A stretch of DNA of 64,000 nt from Noviherbaspirillum sedimenti (GCF_003590835.1 NZ_QYUQ01000002.1:124001-188000), one strand, 5' to 3'; counted from the stretch's first letter, positions 9,350-21,272 are shown. Made by a program: numbers and translations. Notes: generated by a model from the sequence alone, not told the origin.

Positions 9350-9745
9350 TCAAGCCTGGCTGGCATCCGGCGCATCCTCGAAAATCAGGGCCAACGCCAC
9401 CCGACGGCCTTCCGCCATCAGGATATTGTAGGTACGACATGCCGCCTGGTTATCCATCGATTCCACGCCAACCCGGCGCCCGGTCAGGGCGGCGGTCAAG
9501 CGGGGATGGACGAAGCGCTGGCGGCGGCCGGTGCCGAGGATCACGACATCCGGGGCGGCCGCGTTAATTATTTCGAAATGATCGGTGGCGAGCGCCTCGA
9601 AAGATGTCACAGGCCAGGCTTGTGGCGTGGTTTCGGGCATCACGACCAGGCTGTGGCGGAAATACGTGGCATTGATTTCCACGCCGCTGTCATCATAGGC
9701 GGTGATGGTCTGGTATTGGCGGGTGTCGGTGGAATGGAGTTTCAT
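9350..9745 (-). CDS. Mth938/DUF498-domain protein
   Basis: This 131-aa protein belongs to the Mth938-like family (DUF498, related to mitochondrial NDUFAF3). Its characteristic features are PDVVILGTGRRQRF and the later GVESMDNQAACRTYNILMAEGR. In alphaproteobacteria and mitochondria the family is linked to membrane-complex assembly. In betaproteobacteria the function is unknown. It lies 124 bp upstream of bcp on the same strand, possibly co-transcribed. Confidence 0.8.
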   Translation of the reverse strand: MKLHSTDTRQYQTITAYDDSGVEINATYFRHSLVVMPETTPQAWPVTSFEALATDHFEIINAAAPDVVILGTGRRQRFVHPRLTAALTGRRVGVESMDNQAACRTYNILMAEGRRVALALIFEDAPDASQA

Positions 9746-9816
9746 GCCATTATTTTACCGCGTCTTCGCACGCCGGTATGGCAGCGCTTCCCATGCTGCC
9801 TGTTACGCGCTTTTCA

Positions 9817-9845
9817 TTGATAAATACGGGTAATTTCGGCACAAT
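9817..9845 (+). promoter_or_regulatory. Candidate sigma-70 promoter for the alaA-hom-thrC operon
   Basis: TTGATA and CACAAT are separated by exactly 17 bp. A start of transcription near 9852 would exclude translation starts upstream of that point in the alaA frame. Confidence 0.5.
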
Positions 9846-9945
9846 GGATGCTTTTCGCGCCGCAACATGCGCGCCGATGCCAGCCGCGCCAAAAAAAGGA
9901 CTGCATCGTACTTTCATGCTTCAGAATTCACAAGGAATGGCAGCT

Positions 9946-11175
9946 GTGCAACCGATTCGGAAATCGAAAAAACTGGATGAAGTCTGTTACGACATCCGCG
10001 GCCCGGTGCTGGAAAAAGCCCGGAAAATGGAAGATGAAGGGCAGAGGATCATCAAACTCAACATCGGCAATCTCGCCGCCTTCGGCTTCGATGCGCCCGA
10101 CGAGATCGTCCAGGACATGATCCGCAACATGGCCAATTCGTCCGGTTATACGGATTCGAAGGGCCTGTTCGCGCCGCGCAAGTCGGTGATGCACTACACC
10201 CAGGAAAAGAAGATTGCCGGTGTCTCCATCGATGACATCTACCTGGGCAATGGCGCCTCCGAACTGATCGTCATGGCAGTCAATGCGCTGCTGAACAGCG
10301 GCGACCAGGTACTGGTGCCGGCGCCGGATTATCCGTTGTGGACGGCGGCGGTCAGCCTGTCCGGCGGCACCCCGGTGCACTATGTCTGCGACGAGCAGGC
10401 TGACTGGACGCCGGATATCGACGACATCAAGAAAAAGATCAACAGCAATACCAAGGCCATTGTCGTCATCAACCCCAACAACCCCACCGGCGCGCTGTAT
10501 CCGGTCGAGGTGCTGGAACAGATCATCGAAGTGGCGCGCCAGCACCAGCTGATCGTGTTTGCCGACGAAATCTATGACAAGGTGCTATACGACGGCAATA
10601 CGCATACCTCGCTGGCCTCGCTGGCCGACGATGTGCTGTGCATTACCTTCAATGGCCTGTCGAAGAATTACCGTTCCTGCGGCTTTCGTTCCGGCTGGAT
10701 GGTGGTCTCGGGCGAGAAGAAGCATGCGCGCGACTATATCGAGGGCCTCAACATGCTGTCGTCGATGCGCCTGTGCGCCAACGTGCCGGGCCAGTATGCC
10801 ATCCAGACCGCGCTGGGCGGCTACCAGAGCATCGATGACCTGGTGGCGCCGGGCGGACGCCTGGCGCGCCAGCGCGACCTCGCGCACAAGCTGCTGACCG
10901 ATATCCCCGGCGTTACCTGCGTCAAGCCGAAATCGGCGCTGTATATGTTCCCGAAGCTGGATGCAAAAATGTACCCGATCGCCGACGACCAGCAATTCGC
11001 TTATGAGCTGCTGGCCGAGGAGCGGGTGCTGATCGTGCAGGGCACCGGCTTCAATTGCCCGACGCCGGATCACTTTCGCGTGGTGTTCCTGCCCAATATC
11101 GACGACCTCGGCGATGCGATGAATCGCATCGGCCGTTTCCTCGACGGCTACCGCCGGCGCCACGGCAAGTCCTGA
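9946..11175 (+). CDS. alaA: Glutamate-pyruvate aminotransferase (AlaA type)
   Basis: This class I/II PLP-dependent aminotransferase (409 aa from the chosen start) makes alanine from pyruvate and glutamate. It closely follows the E. coli AlaA pattern: KLDEVCYDIRGPVL at the N-terminus, VINPNNPTGA (Asn/Pro of the PLP site), FADEIYDKVLYD, and the PLP lysine in FNGLSKNYR. The frame is open back to 9778, but a likely promoter lies inside that extension. The GTG at 9946 has aagga 9 bp upstream and gives the family's normal N-terminus. ATGs at 9937 and 9916 are alternatives. It is the first gene of a run with hom and thrC. Confidence 0.9.
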   Translation: MQPIRKSKKLDEVCYDIRGPVLEKARKMEDEGQRIIKLNIGNLAAFGFDAPDEIVQDMIRNMANSSGYTDSKGLFAPRKSVMHYTQEKKIAGVSIDDIYLGNGASELIVMAVNALLNSGDQVLVPAPDYPLWTAAVSLSGGTPVHYVCDEQADWTPDIDDIKKKINSNTKAIVVINPNNPTGALYPVEVLEQIIEVARQHQLIVFADEIYDKVLYDGNTHTSLASLADDVLCITFNGLSKNYRSCGFRSGWMVVSGEKKHARDYIEGLNMLSSMRLCANVPGQYAIQTALGGYQSIDDLVAPGGRLARQRDLAHKLLTDIPGVTCVKPKSALYMFPKLDAKMYPIADDQQFAYELLAEERVLIVQGTGFNCPTPDHFRVVFLPNIDDLGDAMNRIGRFLDGYRRRHGKS

Positions 11176-11207
11176 TTTCACCCATTTTCAATATTTGAAC
11201 CATATCC

Positions 11208-12518
11208 ATGAAACCAATCAAAGTAGGCTTGCTCGGCATCGGTACCGTTGGCTCGGGCACTTTCAACGTCCTCAAACGCAACCAGGAAGAAATCACCCGC
11301 CGCGCCGGCCGCGGCATTGAAATCGCCATGGTGGCCGACCTCAATACCGAGCGCGCGCGCGAACTCACCCATGGTGAAGTGGAAGTGGTTAGCGACGCCA
11401 ACCTGGTGGTGAACAACCCCGAGATCGACATCGTCGTCGAACTGATCGGCGGCTACGGCATCGCCAAGGACCTGGTCTTGAAAGCCATTGCCAACGGCAA
11501 GCATGTAGTCACCGCCAACAAGGCGTTGCTGGCCATACACGGCACCGAGATTTTCAAGGCGGCGCAGGAAAAGAACGTGATGGTTGCGTTTGAAGCAGCG
11601 GTTGCCGGCGGCATCCCCATCATCAAGGCATTGCGCGAAGGCCTGACCGCCAACCGCATCCAGTGGATTGCCGGCATCATCAACGGCACCACCAACTTCA
11701 TCCTCTCCGAGATGCGCGACAAGGGCCTGGACTTCGACGTCGCGCTGAAGGAAGCGCAAGCCCTCGGCTACGCCGAAGCCGACCCGACCTTCGACATCGA
11801 AGGCATCGACGCCGCCCACAAGGTCACGCTGATGGCTTCGATCGCCTTCGGTATCCCGGTGCAGTTCGACAAGGCGTATGTCGAAGGCATCACCAAGCTG
11901 CAGGGCATCGACATCCAGTATGCCGAGCAGCTCGGCTACCGCATCAAGCTGCTGGGCATCGCCCGCCGCACCTCCATGGGCATCGAACTGCGCGTGCACC
12001 CGACCCTGATTCCCGCCAAGCGCCTGATCGCCAACGTCGAAGGCGCCATGAATGCGGTGGTCGTGCACGGTGACGCCGTTGGCGCCACGCTGTACTACGG
12101 CAAGGGCGCCGGTGCAGAGCCGACCGCCTCGGCCGTGATTGCCGACCTGGTCGACATCACCCGCCTGGCGACGGCCGACCCGGAGCACCGGGTGCCGCAC
12201 CTGGCCTTCCAGCCGGATGCCATGTCCGACCTGCCGATCCTGCCGATTGCGGAAGTCACCAGCAGCTACTACCTGCGTCTGAACGTGGCCGACCGCCCCG
12301 GCGTGCTGGCCGACGTGACGCGCATCCTGGCCGATGCCGGCATTTCCATCGACGCCATGCTGCAAAAGGAACCGGCAGAAGGCGAGACCCGCACCGACAT
12401 CATCCTGCTGACGCATCAGACCCAGGAAAAGAATATCGATGCAGCGATTGCCCGCATCGAGGGGCTGCAGACGGTGACCGGCGGCATCACCCGAATCCGG
12501 CTCGAGGAACTGAACTGA
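11208..12518 (+). CDS. hom: Homoserine dehydrogenase
   Basis: This 436-aa NAD(P)-dependent enzyme reduces aspartate semialdehyde to homoserine, the branch point to threonine and methionine. The Rossmann motif GLLGIGTVGSG is at the N-terminus, the catalytic domain has GIINGTTNFIL and EAQALGYAEADPTFDI, and a C-terminal ACT domain (YYLRLNVADRPGVLADV) suggests threonine feedback. It lies between alaA and thrC with short gaps. Confidence 0.96.
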   Translation: MKPIKVGLLGIGTVGSGTFNVLKRNQEEITRRAGRGIEIAMVADLNTERARELTHGEVEVVSDANLVVNNPEIDIVVELIGGYGIAKDLVLKAIANGKHVVTANKALLAIHGTEIFKAAQEKNVMVAFEAAVAGGIPIIKALREGLTANRIQWIAGIINGTTNFILSEMRDKGLDFDVALKEAQALGYAEADPTFDIEGIDAAHKVTLMASIAFGIPVQFDKAYVEGITKLQGIDIQYAEQLGYRIKLLGIARRTSMGIELRVHPTLIPAKRLIANVEGAMNAVVVHGDAVGATLYYGKGAGAEPTASAVIADLVDITRLATADPEHRVPHLAFQPDAMSDLPILPIAEVTSSYYLRLNVADRPGVLADVTRILADAGISIDAMLQKEPAEGETRTDIILLTHQTQEKNIDAAIARIEGLQTVTGGITRIRLEELN

Positions 12519-12570
12519 GCTGAGCGCGGCTTTGCTTCACGCCATTCGATAACCAGATTATTCATAGCCC

Positions 12571-14031
12571 ATGCAATACATATCCACCCGCGGCCAGGCC
12601 CCGGCACAATCCTTTTCCCACATCCTGCTGGGCGGCCTGGCGCCGGATGGTGGCCTGTACCTGCCGACGGAATACCCGCAAGTGTCGGGCGCCGAGCTCG
12701 ACGCCTGGCGCAAGCTGTCTTACGCCGACCTGGCCTTCGAGGTCCTGAAGAAGTTCGCCACCGATATACCGGAAGCCGACCTCAAGGCGCTGGTGCACAA
12801 GACCTATACGGCCGAGGTGTACCGCAACGCCCGCCCGGGCGACGATGCCGCGCAGATCACGCCGCTGCATGTGCTGGAGCAAAGCGATGGCAATAAGCTG
12901 GTACTACAGGCCCTGTCGAACGGCCCGACGCTGGCCTTCAAGGACATGGCCATGCAATTGCTGGGCAACCTGTTCGAATACGCGCTGGACAAGCAACATG
13001 CCGAACTGAACATCTTTGGCGCCACTTCCGGTGACACCGGCAGCGCAGCAGAATACGCCATGCGCGGCAAGCGTGGCATCCGCGTTTTCATGCTGTCGCC
13101 GCACAAGAAGATGAGCGCGTTCCAGACTGCGCAGATGTTCAGCCTGCAAGACCCGAACATCTTCAATATCGCCGTCGAAGGCGTGTTCGACGATTGCCAG
13201 GACATGGTCAAGGCCGTTTCGAATGACCTGGAATTCAAGAATCGCCAGAAGATCGGCACGGTCAACTCGATCAACTGGGCGCGCGTGGTGGCGCAGGTGG
13301 TGTATTACTTCCGCGGCTACCTGGCGGCGACCACGAGCAACGAGCAGAAAGTGTCATTTACGGTCCCGTCCGGTAACTTCGGCAATATCTGTGCCGGCCA
13401 TATCGCCCGCATGATGGGCTTGCCGATCGATAAGCTGGTGGCCGCCACCAATGAAAACGACGTGCTCGACGAATTCTTCCGCACCGGTGTCTACCGTGTG
13501 CGCAAGTCGGCCGAGACTTACCACACGTCCAGCCCGAGCATGGATATCAGCAAGGCCTCGAATTTCGAGCGTTTCGTGTTCGATTTGCTCGGCCGCGACA
13601 GCGCGCGCCTGGCGGCGCTGTTCAAAAAGGTCGAGACCGATGGCGGCTTCGACCTGTCCGGCAAGCCCGGCAGCGATGGCGACGAGTTCGCCAAGGTCGC
13701 GCAGTATGGTTTCCAGTCGGGTAAATCGGTGCATGCGGACCGCGTGGCAACCATTCGCGACGTCCATGAAAAACATGGCATCGCCATCGACACCCATACC
13801 GCAGACGGCGTCAAGGTCGCGCGCGAGCACCTGACCCCGGGCGTGACCATGATCGTGCTGGAAACCGCCTTGCCGGCCAAGTTCAATGAAACCATCCGCG
13901 AAGCGCTGGGCCGCGATGCCGAGCGTCCGGCCGGTTTCGAGAACATCGAAGCCTTGCCGCAGCGCTTCCACGTGATGAAGGCGGATGTGGCGCAAGTCAA
14001 GCAGTACATCGCCGCACACACGGGGCTGTAA
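12571..14031 (+). CDS. thrC: Threonine synthase
   Basis: This 486-aa PLP enzyme converts O-phosphohomoserine to threonine. It starts with MQYISTRGQ and has the PLP lysine in NGPTLAFKDMAMQ and the phosphate-binding GATSGDTGSAAEYAM, typical of the long (class II) bacterial form. It is followed after 3 bp by moeA, so the molybdopterin genes are probably co-transcribed. Confidence 0.96.
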   Translation: MQYISTRGQAPAQSFSHILLGGLAPDGGLYLPTEYPQVSGAELDAWRKLSYADLAFEVLKKFATDIPEADLKALVHKTYTAEVYRNARPGDDAAQITPLHVLEQSDGNKLVLQALSNGPTLAFKDMAMQLLGNLFEYALDKQHAELNIFGATSGDTGSAAEYAMRGKRGIRVFMLSPHKKMSAFQTAQMFSLQDPNIFNIAVEGVFDDCQDMVKAVSNDLEFKNRQKIGTVNSINWARVVAQVVYYFRGYLAATTSNEQKVSFTVPSGNFGNICAGHIARMMGLPIDKLVAATNENDVLDEFFRTGVYRVRKSAETYHTSSPSMDISKASNFERFVFDLLGRDSARLAALFKKVETDGGFDLSGKPGSDGDEFAKVAQYGFQSGKSVHADRVATIRDVHEKHGIAIDTHTADGVKVAREHLTPGVTMIVLETALPAKFNETIREALGRDAERPAGFENIEALPQRFHVMKADVAQVKQYIAAHTGL

Positions 14032-14034
14032 GCG

Positions 14035-15333
14035 ATGGCTGCGGCGGCACCGATGAGTGGAAAAGCACCGATGCTGGGCGTGGCGGAAGCGCTCGCGCGC
14101 ATGCTCGCCGCCGCTCGCCCGCTCGGCGAGAGCGAAATCCTGCCGACCCTGCATGCCAATGGCCGCATTCTGGCTGCTGCACAAACCTCGGGCCTGGATG
14201 TGCCGCCGATGGACAATAGCCAGATGGATGGCTACGCGGTGTGCGCGGCCGACTGTGCCGGCGCGGCAGCCGGTGCTGCTGCACGCCTGAAAGTGGCGCA
14301 GCGCATTGCGGCAGGTCATGTCGGGCAGCCGCTGGAACCCGGCACGGCGGCGCGCATCTTTACCGGCGCCATGATTCCTGAGGGCGCCGATGCAGTGGTC
14401 ATGCAGGAAATGTGCGAGACAGAGCAGCAGGGCGACGGCGACTGGGTCACGGTACGCCATGCGCCTGCCGACGGCGAGTGGATCCGCCGGCGCGGCGAGG
14501 ACATTCAAGCTGGCAGCACCATCCTGGCCGCCGGCACCCGTCTGCGTGCGCAGGACCTGGGGCTGGCGGCCTCGGTCGGCTTGGCGAGTCTGCCGGTAGT
14601 GCGCCGCCTGCGGGTGGCGGTCTTTTTCACCGGCGACGAACTGGCAATGCCGGGCGAAGCCCTGAAGCCAGGCGCCATCTACAATTCCAACCGTTTTCTG
14701 TTGCGCGGGCTGCTGGAAAACCTCGGCTGCGACATCACCGACTACGGCATCGTGCCGGATTCCCTGCAAGCCACGCGCGATACCTTGCGCGCCGCGGCCG
14801 CCGGCCACGACCTGATCATTACCTCCGGCGGCGTCTCGGTTGGCGAGGAAGATCATGTGAAGCCGGCGGTGGAAGCGGAAGGGCGCCTGGACCTGTGGCA
14901 GATTGCCATGAAACCCGGCAAGCCGCTGGCCTTCGGTGAAGTCTTCCGCACCGGCTCTGCTGGCGGCAGCGCAGCGGGTGACAATACTGACGCGGCCTTT
15001 TTCCTCGGCTTGCCCGGCAACCCGGTATCGAGCTTCGTCACCTTCCTGTTGTTCGTGCGGCCTTTCGTGCTGCGCCTGCAGGGTATCGCCGACGTTGCAC
15101 CGAAGGCTTGCGCCATGCGCGCCGACTTTGCCTGGAGCAAGGCCGACCGCCGCAACGAATTCCTGCGCGTCAAGCGCAATGCCGCCGGCGGCCTCGATCT
15201 TTTCCCCAACCAGGGTTCGGCCGTATTGACGTCGACGGTGTGGGGCGATGGCCTGGTGGACAATCCGCCGGGGCAGACCATTGCGCCGGGCGATACCGTG
15301 CGCTTCATTCCCTTTGCCGAATTGCTGTATTAA
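14035..15333 (+). CDS. moeA: Molybdopterin molybdotransferase MoeA
   Basis: This 432-aa enzyme inserts molybdate into adenylylated molybdopterin. Motifs include DVPPMDNSQMDGYAV near the N-terminus, RIFTGAMIPEGADAVVMQE, and ITSGGVSVGEEDHVK followed by LPGNPVSSFVTF. It is the first of three cofactor genes (moeA-moaD-moaE) attached to the threonine operon. Confidence 0.95.
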   Translation: MAAAAPMSGKAPMLGVAEALARMLAAARPLGESEILPTLHANGRILAAAQTSGLDVPPMDNSQMDGYAVCAADCAGAAAGAAARLKVAQRIAAGHVGQPLEPGTAARIFTGAMIPEGADAVVMQEMCETEQQGDGDWVTVRHAPADGEWIRRRGEDIQAGSTILAAGTRLRAQDLGLAASVGLASLPVVRRLRVAVFFTGDELAMPGEALKPGAIYNSNRFLLRGLLENLGCDITDYGIVPDSLQATRDTLRAAAAGHDLIITSGGVSVGEEDHVKPAVEAEGRLDLWQIAMKPGKPLAFGEVFRTGSAGGSAAGDNTDAAFFLGLPGNPVSSFVTFLLFVRPFVLRLQGIADVAPKACAMRADFAWSKADRRNEFLRVKRNAAGGLDLFPNQGSAVLTSTVWGDGLVDNPPGQTIAPGDTVRFIPFAELLY

Positions 15334-15343
15334 ACTCCTTGCC

Positions 15344-15601
15344 ATGCATATCCAGCTCCGCTTTTTCGCCAGCGTGCGCGAAGCCCTTGGCACTGCCGAG
15401 GAAAACCTCGTCCTGCCCGCCCATGTGCGTACCGTCGGCGACGTGCGCGATTTCCTGCGCCAGCGTGGCGGCGTGTGGGCGGAAGCGCTGGCCGAAGGCA
15501 GGGCCTTGCGCATGGCCTGCAACCACCAGATGACGGGCGCCGGGACGGCCATCTCCGAAGGTTGCGAAGTCGCCTTCTTCCCGCCTGTGACGGGAGGCTA
15601 G
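15344..15601 (+). CDS. moaD: Molybdopterin synthase small subunit MoaD
   Basis: This 85-aa ubiquitin-like sulfur carrier ends in the required Gly-Gly (PPVTGG), whose thiocarboxylate donates sulfur to precursor Z. The open frame extends upstream into moeA, but the ATG at 15344 begins the normal sequence MHIQLRFFASVREALG. Two bases separate it from moaE. Confidence 0.95.
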   Translation: MHIQLRFFASVREALGTAEENLVLPAHVRTVGDVRDFLRQRGGVWAEALAEGRALRMACNHQMTGAGTAISEGCEVAFFPPVTGG

Positions 15602-15603
15602 CC

Positions 15604-16110
15604 ATGCCCATCCGCATCCAGACCGAAGATTTCGACCTGGGCGCGGAAGTCGCCCGCCTGCGCGCCAGCCAGCCGCAGGTCGGCGCCGTGGTGGTGTTTG
15701 TCGGCACCGTGCGCGACATGAACGAGGGCGCCAGCGTCGCCACCATGGAACTGGAACATTACCCCGGCATGACGGAAAAGGCGCTGCAGGCCATCGTCGG
15801 CCAGGCGCGCGCGCGCTGGGAACTGGTCGATGCCCTGGTGATCCACCGCGTTGGCCTCTTGCAGCCGCTGGAGCAGATCGTGCTGGTGGCAGTCACCTCG
15901 AAGCATCGCGGCGAGGCGTTTGCCGCCTGCGAATTCATCATGGATTACCTCAAGACCCAGGCGCCGTTCTGGAAAAAGGAACAGACCCCGCAAGGCGCAC
16001 GCTGGGTCGATGCGCGCGTGGCGGATGACGAGGCGCTGGCGAAGTGGGGGCCGTTGGCGGCACTGCCAGGCCCCGCCGCAGCGCCGGCGCCGGGGGAGCC
16101 GCAGCCATGA
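15604..16110 (+). CDS. moaE: Molybdopterin synthase large subunit MoaE
   Basis: This 168-aa catalytic subunit binds MoaD and converts cPMP to molybdopterin. Family motifs seen are [38 protein letters not shown] and [26 protein letters not shown], the last with the active-site lysines. It ends in a Pro/Ala tail and its stop overlaps the crcB start (ATGA). Confidence 0.95.
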   Translation: MPIRIQTEDFDLGAEVARLRASQPQVGAVVVFVGTVRDMNEGASVATMELEHYPGMTEKALQAIVGQARARWELVDALVIHRVGLLQPLEQIVLVAVTSKHRGEAFAACEFIMDYLKTQAPFWKKEQTPQGARWVDARVADDEALAKWGPLAALPGPAAAPAPGEPQP

Positions 16111-16481
16111 GCTGGCTGGCGGTCGGTATCGGCGCCGCGTTGGGCGCCTGGTTGCGCTGGGGGCTGGCACTGCTGCTGCACGGCTGGCATAACCAATTGC
16201 CCTTAGGCACGGTGGCAGCCAATCTTGGCGGCGCCTACGTGATCGGCATTTCCCTGGCGTTTTTCCAGACGCACCCGCTGCTTTCGCCCGAGTGGCGCCT
16301 GCTGGTCGTGACCGGTTTCCTGGGCGGCCTGACGACGTTCTCGAGCTTTTCCGCCGAATCCATGATGCTGCTGCAGAATGGCGATTACCTGTGGGCACTG
16401 GTGCATACCGCCTTGCACGTCGGCGGGTCGCTGCTCCTTTGCATCGCTGGCTACGCCAGTTACCGGGCACTCCTCGCCTGA
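16107..16481 (+). CDS. crcB: Fluoride ion channel CrcB (Fluc)
   Basis: This 124-aa inner-membrane protein with four hydrophobic segments forms dual-topology dimers that export fluoride. The signature [14 protein letters not shown] and the N-terminal [12 protein letters not shown] are present, as is the conserved Asn in [11 protein letters not shown]. It overlaps moaE by four bases (ATGA). No fluoride riboswitch can precede it in this arrangement. Confidence 0.93.
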   Translation: MSWLAVGIGAALGAWLRWGLALLLHGWHNQLPLGTVAANLGGAYVIGISLAFFQTHPLLSPEWRLLVVTGFLGGLTTFSSFSAESMMLLQNGDYLWALVHTALHVGGSLLLCIAGYASYRALLA

Positions 16482-16577
16482 GCTGGAATATTGATTCGCG
16501 TCACCATAGGCTGATCCGCGAACGCGTCGCCTGCTTGCGCATCCAATCCTCAGTCCCCACAACCGAGGAGCCGTGCC

Positions 16578-17123
16578 ATGAAAAAAAACGATGCCGCAAC
16601 TGCCGGGGGCGAACGCCGCATGCGCCCCCCGCTTGCCACGCCCACCGACCTGAAGGCGGAGACGACCCGTGATATTGCCGCGGCGATGAACGGCATCCTG
16701 GCCGACGTATATGCGCTTTACCTGAAAACCAAGAATTTTCACTGGCACATGAGCGGGCCGCATTTTCGCGATTACCATTTGCTGCTGGACGAACAGGCCG
16801 TCGAACTGTTCGCCATGACCGACCCCATCGCCGAGCGCATCCGCAAGCTGGGCCAGGCGACGCTGAAATCGATTGGCCATATCGCCCGCACCCAGCGCGT
16901 GCTCGACAATGACGCCGCGTATGTCGAGCCGGGCGACATGCTGGCCGAGCTGGGGGACGACAACCGGCAACTGGTGTCCCGTCTGCGCGAGGCTCATAAT
17001 GTCTGCGACGAGGGAGGGGATATCGCCAGCGCCAGCCTGATCGAAACCTGGATCGATGAATCCGAGCAGCGTGCCTGGTTCCTGTTCGAGGCTGGCCGCC
17101 GCGGCGATTCCACAGGACATTAA
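16578..17123 (+). CDS. dps: Dps-family DNA-binding ferritin
   Basis: This 181-aa member of the Dps family forms dodecamers that oxidise and store iron with H2O2 and can coat DNA. The intersubunit ferroxidase residues are visible in KTKNFHWHMSGPHFRDYHLLLDEQ (His, His, Asp). The N-terminus (about 25 residues, rich in Lys/Arg) could bind DNA. A Shine-Dalgarno (gagga) is present. It is monocistronic. Confidence 0.92.
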   Translation: MKKNDAATAGGERRMRPPLATPTDLKAETTRDIAAAMNGILADVYALYLKTKNFHWHMSGPHFRDYHLLLDEQAVELFAMTDPIAERIRKLGQATLKSIGHIARTQRVLDNDAAYVEPGDMLAELGDDNRQLVSRLREAHNVCDEGGDIASASLIETWIDESEQRAWFLFEAGRRGDSTGH

Positions 17124-17192
17124 TGCGGCCATTCCGGTGATGGTTTGCGGGCATGACCGCCAGGCATGACAAACTTTCGGGGCACTTCCTTG

Positions 17193-17220
17193 CTTGAAAA
17201 GTGGTTTTGTACCCCCAATT
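17193..17220 (+). promoter_or_regulatory. Sigma-32 heat-shock promoter of clpB
   Basis: CTTGAAA and CCCCAATT with a 13-bp spacer match the RpoH consensus (CTTGAAA, 11-16 bp, CCCCATnT). It lies 32 bp upstream of the clpB start. Confidence 0.85.
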
Positions 17221-17251
17221 AACAAGCAACTAATATTCCGGGAGTGTAGCG

Positions 17252-19846
<2,595 letters not shown>

Positions 19847-19875
19847 TCTTCACTGCAGCGCAGTTCAGCCATGCC

Positions 19876-19903
19876 GCCCGGTCCGACGACCGGGCTTTTT
19901 TTT
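19876..19903 (+). terminator. clpB terminator
   Basis: A perfect 8-bp stem (gcccggtc / gaccgggc, loop cgac) is followed by eight T residues. Confidence 0.92.
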
Positions 19904-20138
19904 CGGCTTTTGCTGCACAAACGCCGGAACGCTCCAGACTCCCATATTCATGGGATGGCGACGGGCAGGCAGTCAAGATAGTATCTTGAACATAGACATA
20001 AATTGCGATTTGGAACATACTTTGTTGTTGTTTAAAGGTTAATTTTCAGTGGGGTTTTTTACGGTGTAATTGTTTGGCAAGGGTTTTCTCACCAGCGACA
20101 CTTTTCCGGAAACGCTGATGTTTTTCATCTTTAATTAG

Positions 20139-20158
20139 TACTGTAAATTTACACAGTG
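20139..20158 (+). promoter_or_regulatory. LexA-type SOS box 1 upstream of the recombinase
   Basis: The sequence CTGT-N8-ACAG (20141-20156), with an AT-rich centre and a flanking TA, is a near-ideal match to the E. coli/betaproteobacterial LexA operator. It lies inside a ~29-bp imperfect direct repeat that recurs 152 bp downstream. Confidence 0.65.
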
Positions 20159-20290
20159 AAGCGTCGAAACACTGGTGGCTACTGCGTTTCCGCGAATCTG
20201 TTCTACGGGGTTAGGTGGCGCGCAGCCAGATTAGGCGGACGCCGAGTTTCAACAACAAGTAATGGATGTCAGTTTTTTCTGTTTAATTAG

Positions 20291-20310
20291 TACTGTATTT
20301 TTATGCAGTT
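20291..20310 (+). promoter_or_regulatory. LexA-type SOS box 2, nearest the recombinase
   Basis: CTGT-N8-GCAG (20293-20308) is one base from consensus and is preceded by the same TTAATTAGTA as box 1. It is 113 bp before the recombinase ATG, where it could overlap a promoter. Confidence 0.6.
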
Positions 20311-20420
20311 GAACTAAACCGCTGCGCGGTGGAAAGAAGCGCGACGAGCAGCAGGTATTGAAGCAATTCGTTTCCTACGCTGTAACGGGGGATTTCCCCG
20401 GCACAGAGAAGGAAACGATC

Positions 20421-21269
20421 ATGAGCCCACTGCGCAAACAGATGCAGGCCGACATGGTGCTGCGTGGCCTGGCGGCACGTACCCAGGAAGCCTACATTGC
20501 CGCGGTTGCCGGCCTTGCCGGCTATTACAACCGTTCTCCCGAACAACTGTCGCAGGAAGATGTCCAGCAATATCTGCTGCACTTGATCGAGGAGCACAAG
20601 CTGAGCTGGTCGACGACCAACCAGGCGGCCTGCGCGCTGCGCTTCCTGTTTCACATCACGCTCAAGCAGCCGGCCGCTGAATTCACGATCCCTAACCGCA
20701 AGGCGCCGGCCAGGCTGCCCGAGATCCTCTCGCGCGACGAAGTCCATCGCATCCTGGACGGCTGCAGCAACCTGCGGCATCGGGCCTTGCTGATGACGAC
20801 CTATGCGGCCGGCTTGCGCGTGACGGAAACCTGCCGGCTGAAGGTTGGCGACATCGACAGCGAGCGCATGATGCTGCGTGTGGCCAACGGCAAGGGCGGC
20901 AAGGATCGCTATACGCTGCTGTCGCCCCTGCTACTGGACACCTTGCGGCAGTATTGGCGCACCCGGCCTTCGCAGGACTGGCTGTTCCCCCGCACGGACG
21001 GCAGCCAGCCGATTGGCATCTCGCAAGTGCAGAAGATGTACTATGCGGCCAAGCGCCGCGCCGGCGTCACCAAGGCCGGCGGCATCCACGGCCTGCGCCA
21101 CGCCTTTGCGACGCACTTGCTCGAAGCCGGCGTGGATATCCATACCATCGGCCGGCTGATGGGACACGACAAGATCACCACCACCGCCCGCTACCTGCAT
21201 CTGCAGGGACAAGTGGCCAGGACCGATTCGCCGCTGGACCTGCTGTCGTCGCTTTTGTCCAAACGTTAG
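20421..21269 (+). CDS. Tyrosine recombinase (IS91-linked, XerD/IntI-like)
   Basis: This 282-aa site-specific recombinase has an N-terminal SAM-like domain (~1-95) and a catalytic domain with Arg in TYAAGLRVTE, Lys in GKGGKDRY, HGLRHAFATHLLEAG (H-x-x-R), a His in LMGHDKITTT and the nucleophile Tyr in ARYLHLQ. The C-terminal SPLDLLSSL recalls integron integrases, but the extra domain between catalytic patches II and III that defines IntI is missing. The frame is open to 20358, but ATG 20421 has the Shine-Dalgarno gaagga. Its stop is 3 bp before the transposase start. In several IS91 relatives such a gene accompanies the transposase. Two LexA boxes lie upstream. Confidence 0.85.
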   Translation: MSPLRKQMQADMVLRGLAARTQEAYIAAVAGLAGYYNRSPEQLSQEDVQQYLLHLIEEHKLSWSTTNQAACALRFLFHITLKQPAAEFTIPNRKAPARLPEILSRDEVHRILDGCSNLRHRALLMTTYAAGLRVTETCRLKVGDIDSERMMLRVANGKGGKDRYTLLSPLLLDTLRQYWRTRPSQDWLFPRTDGSQPIGISQVQKMYYAAKRRAGVTKAGGIHGLRHAFATHLLEAGVDIHTIGRLMGHDKITTTARYLHLQGQVARTDSPLDLLSSLLSKR

Positions 21270-21272
21270 GGC

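Noticed and set aside
13354..15552. 732-codon minus-strand open frame opposite thrC/moeA
   Set aside because: A GC-rich antisense shadow with no recognisable motifs. The plus strand carries thrC, moeA and moaD.
16040..16110. Fluoride riboswitch before crcB
   Set aside because: crcB overlaps moaE by 4 bp and the upstream sequence is the moaE coding region.
20107..20216. attC- or attI-like site before the IS91 recombinase (CGGAAACGC/GCGTTTCCG followed by GTTAGGT)
   Set aside because: There is a GTTRRRY core but no matching AAC box on the left arm. It more likely belongs to the IS91 terminus.
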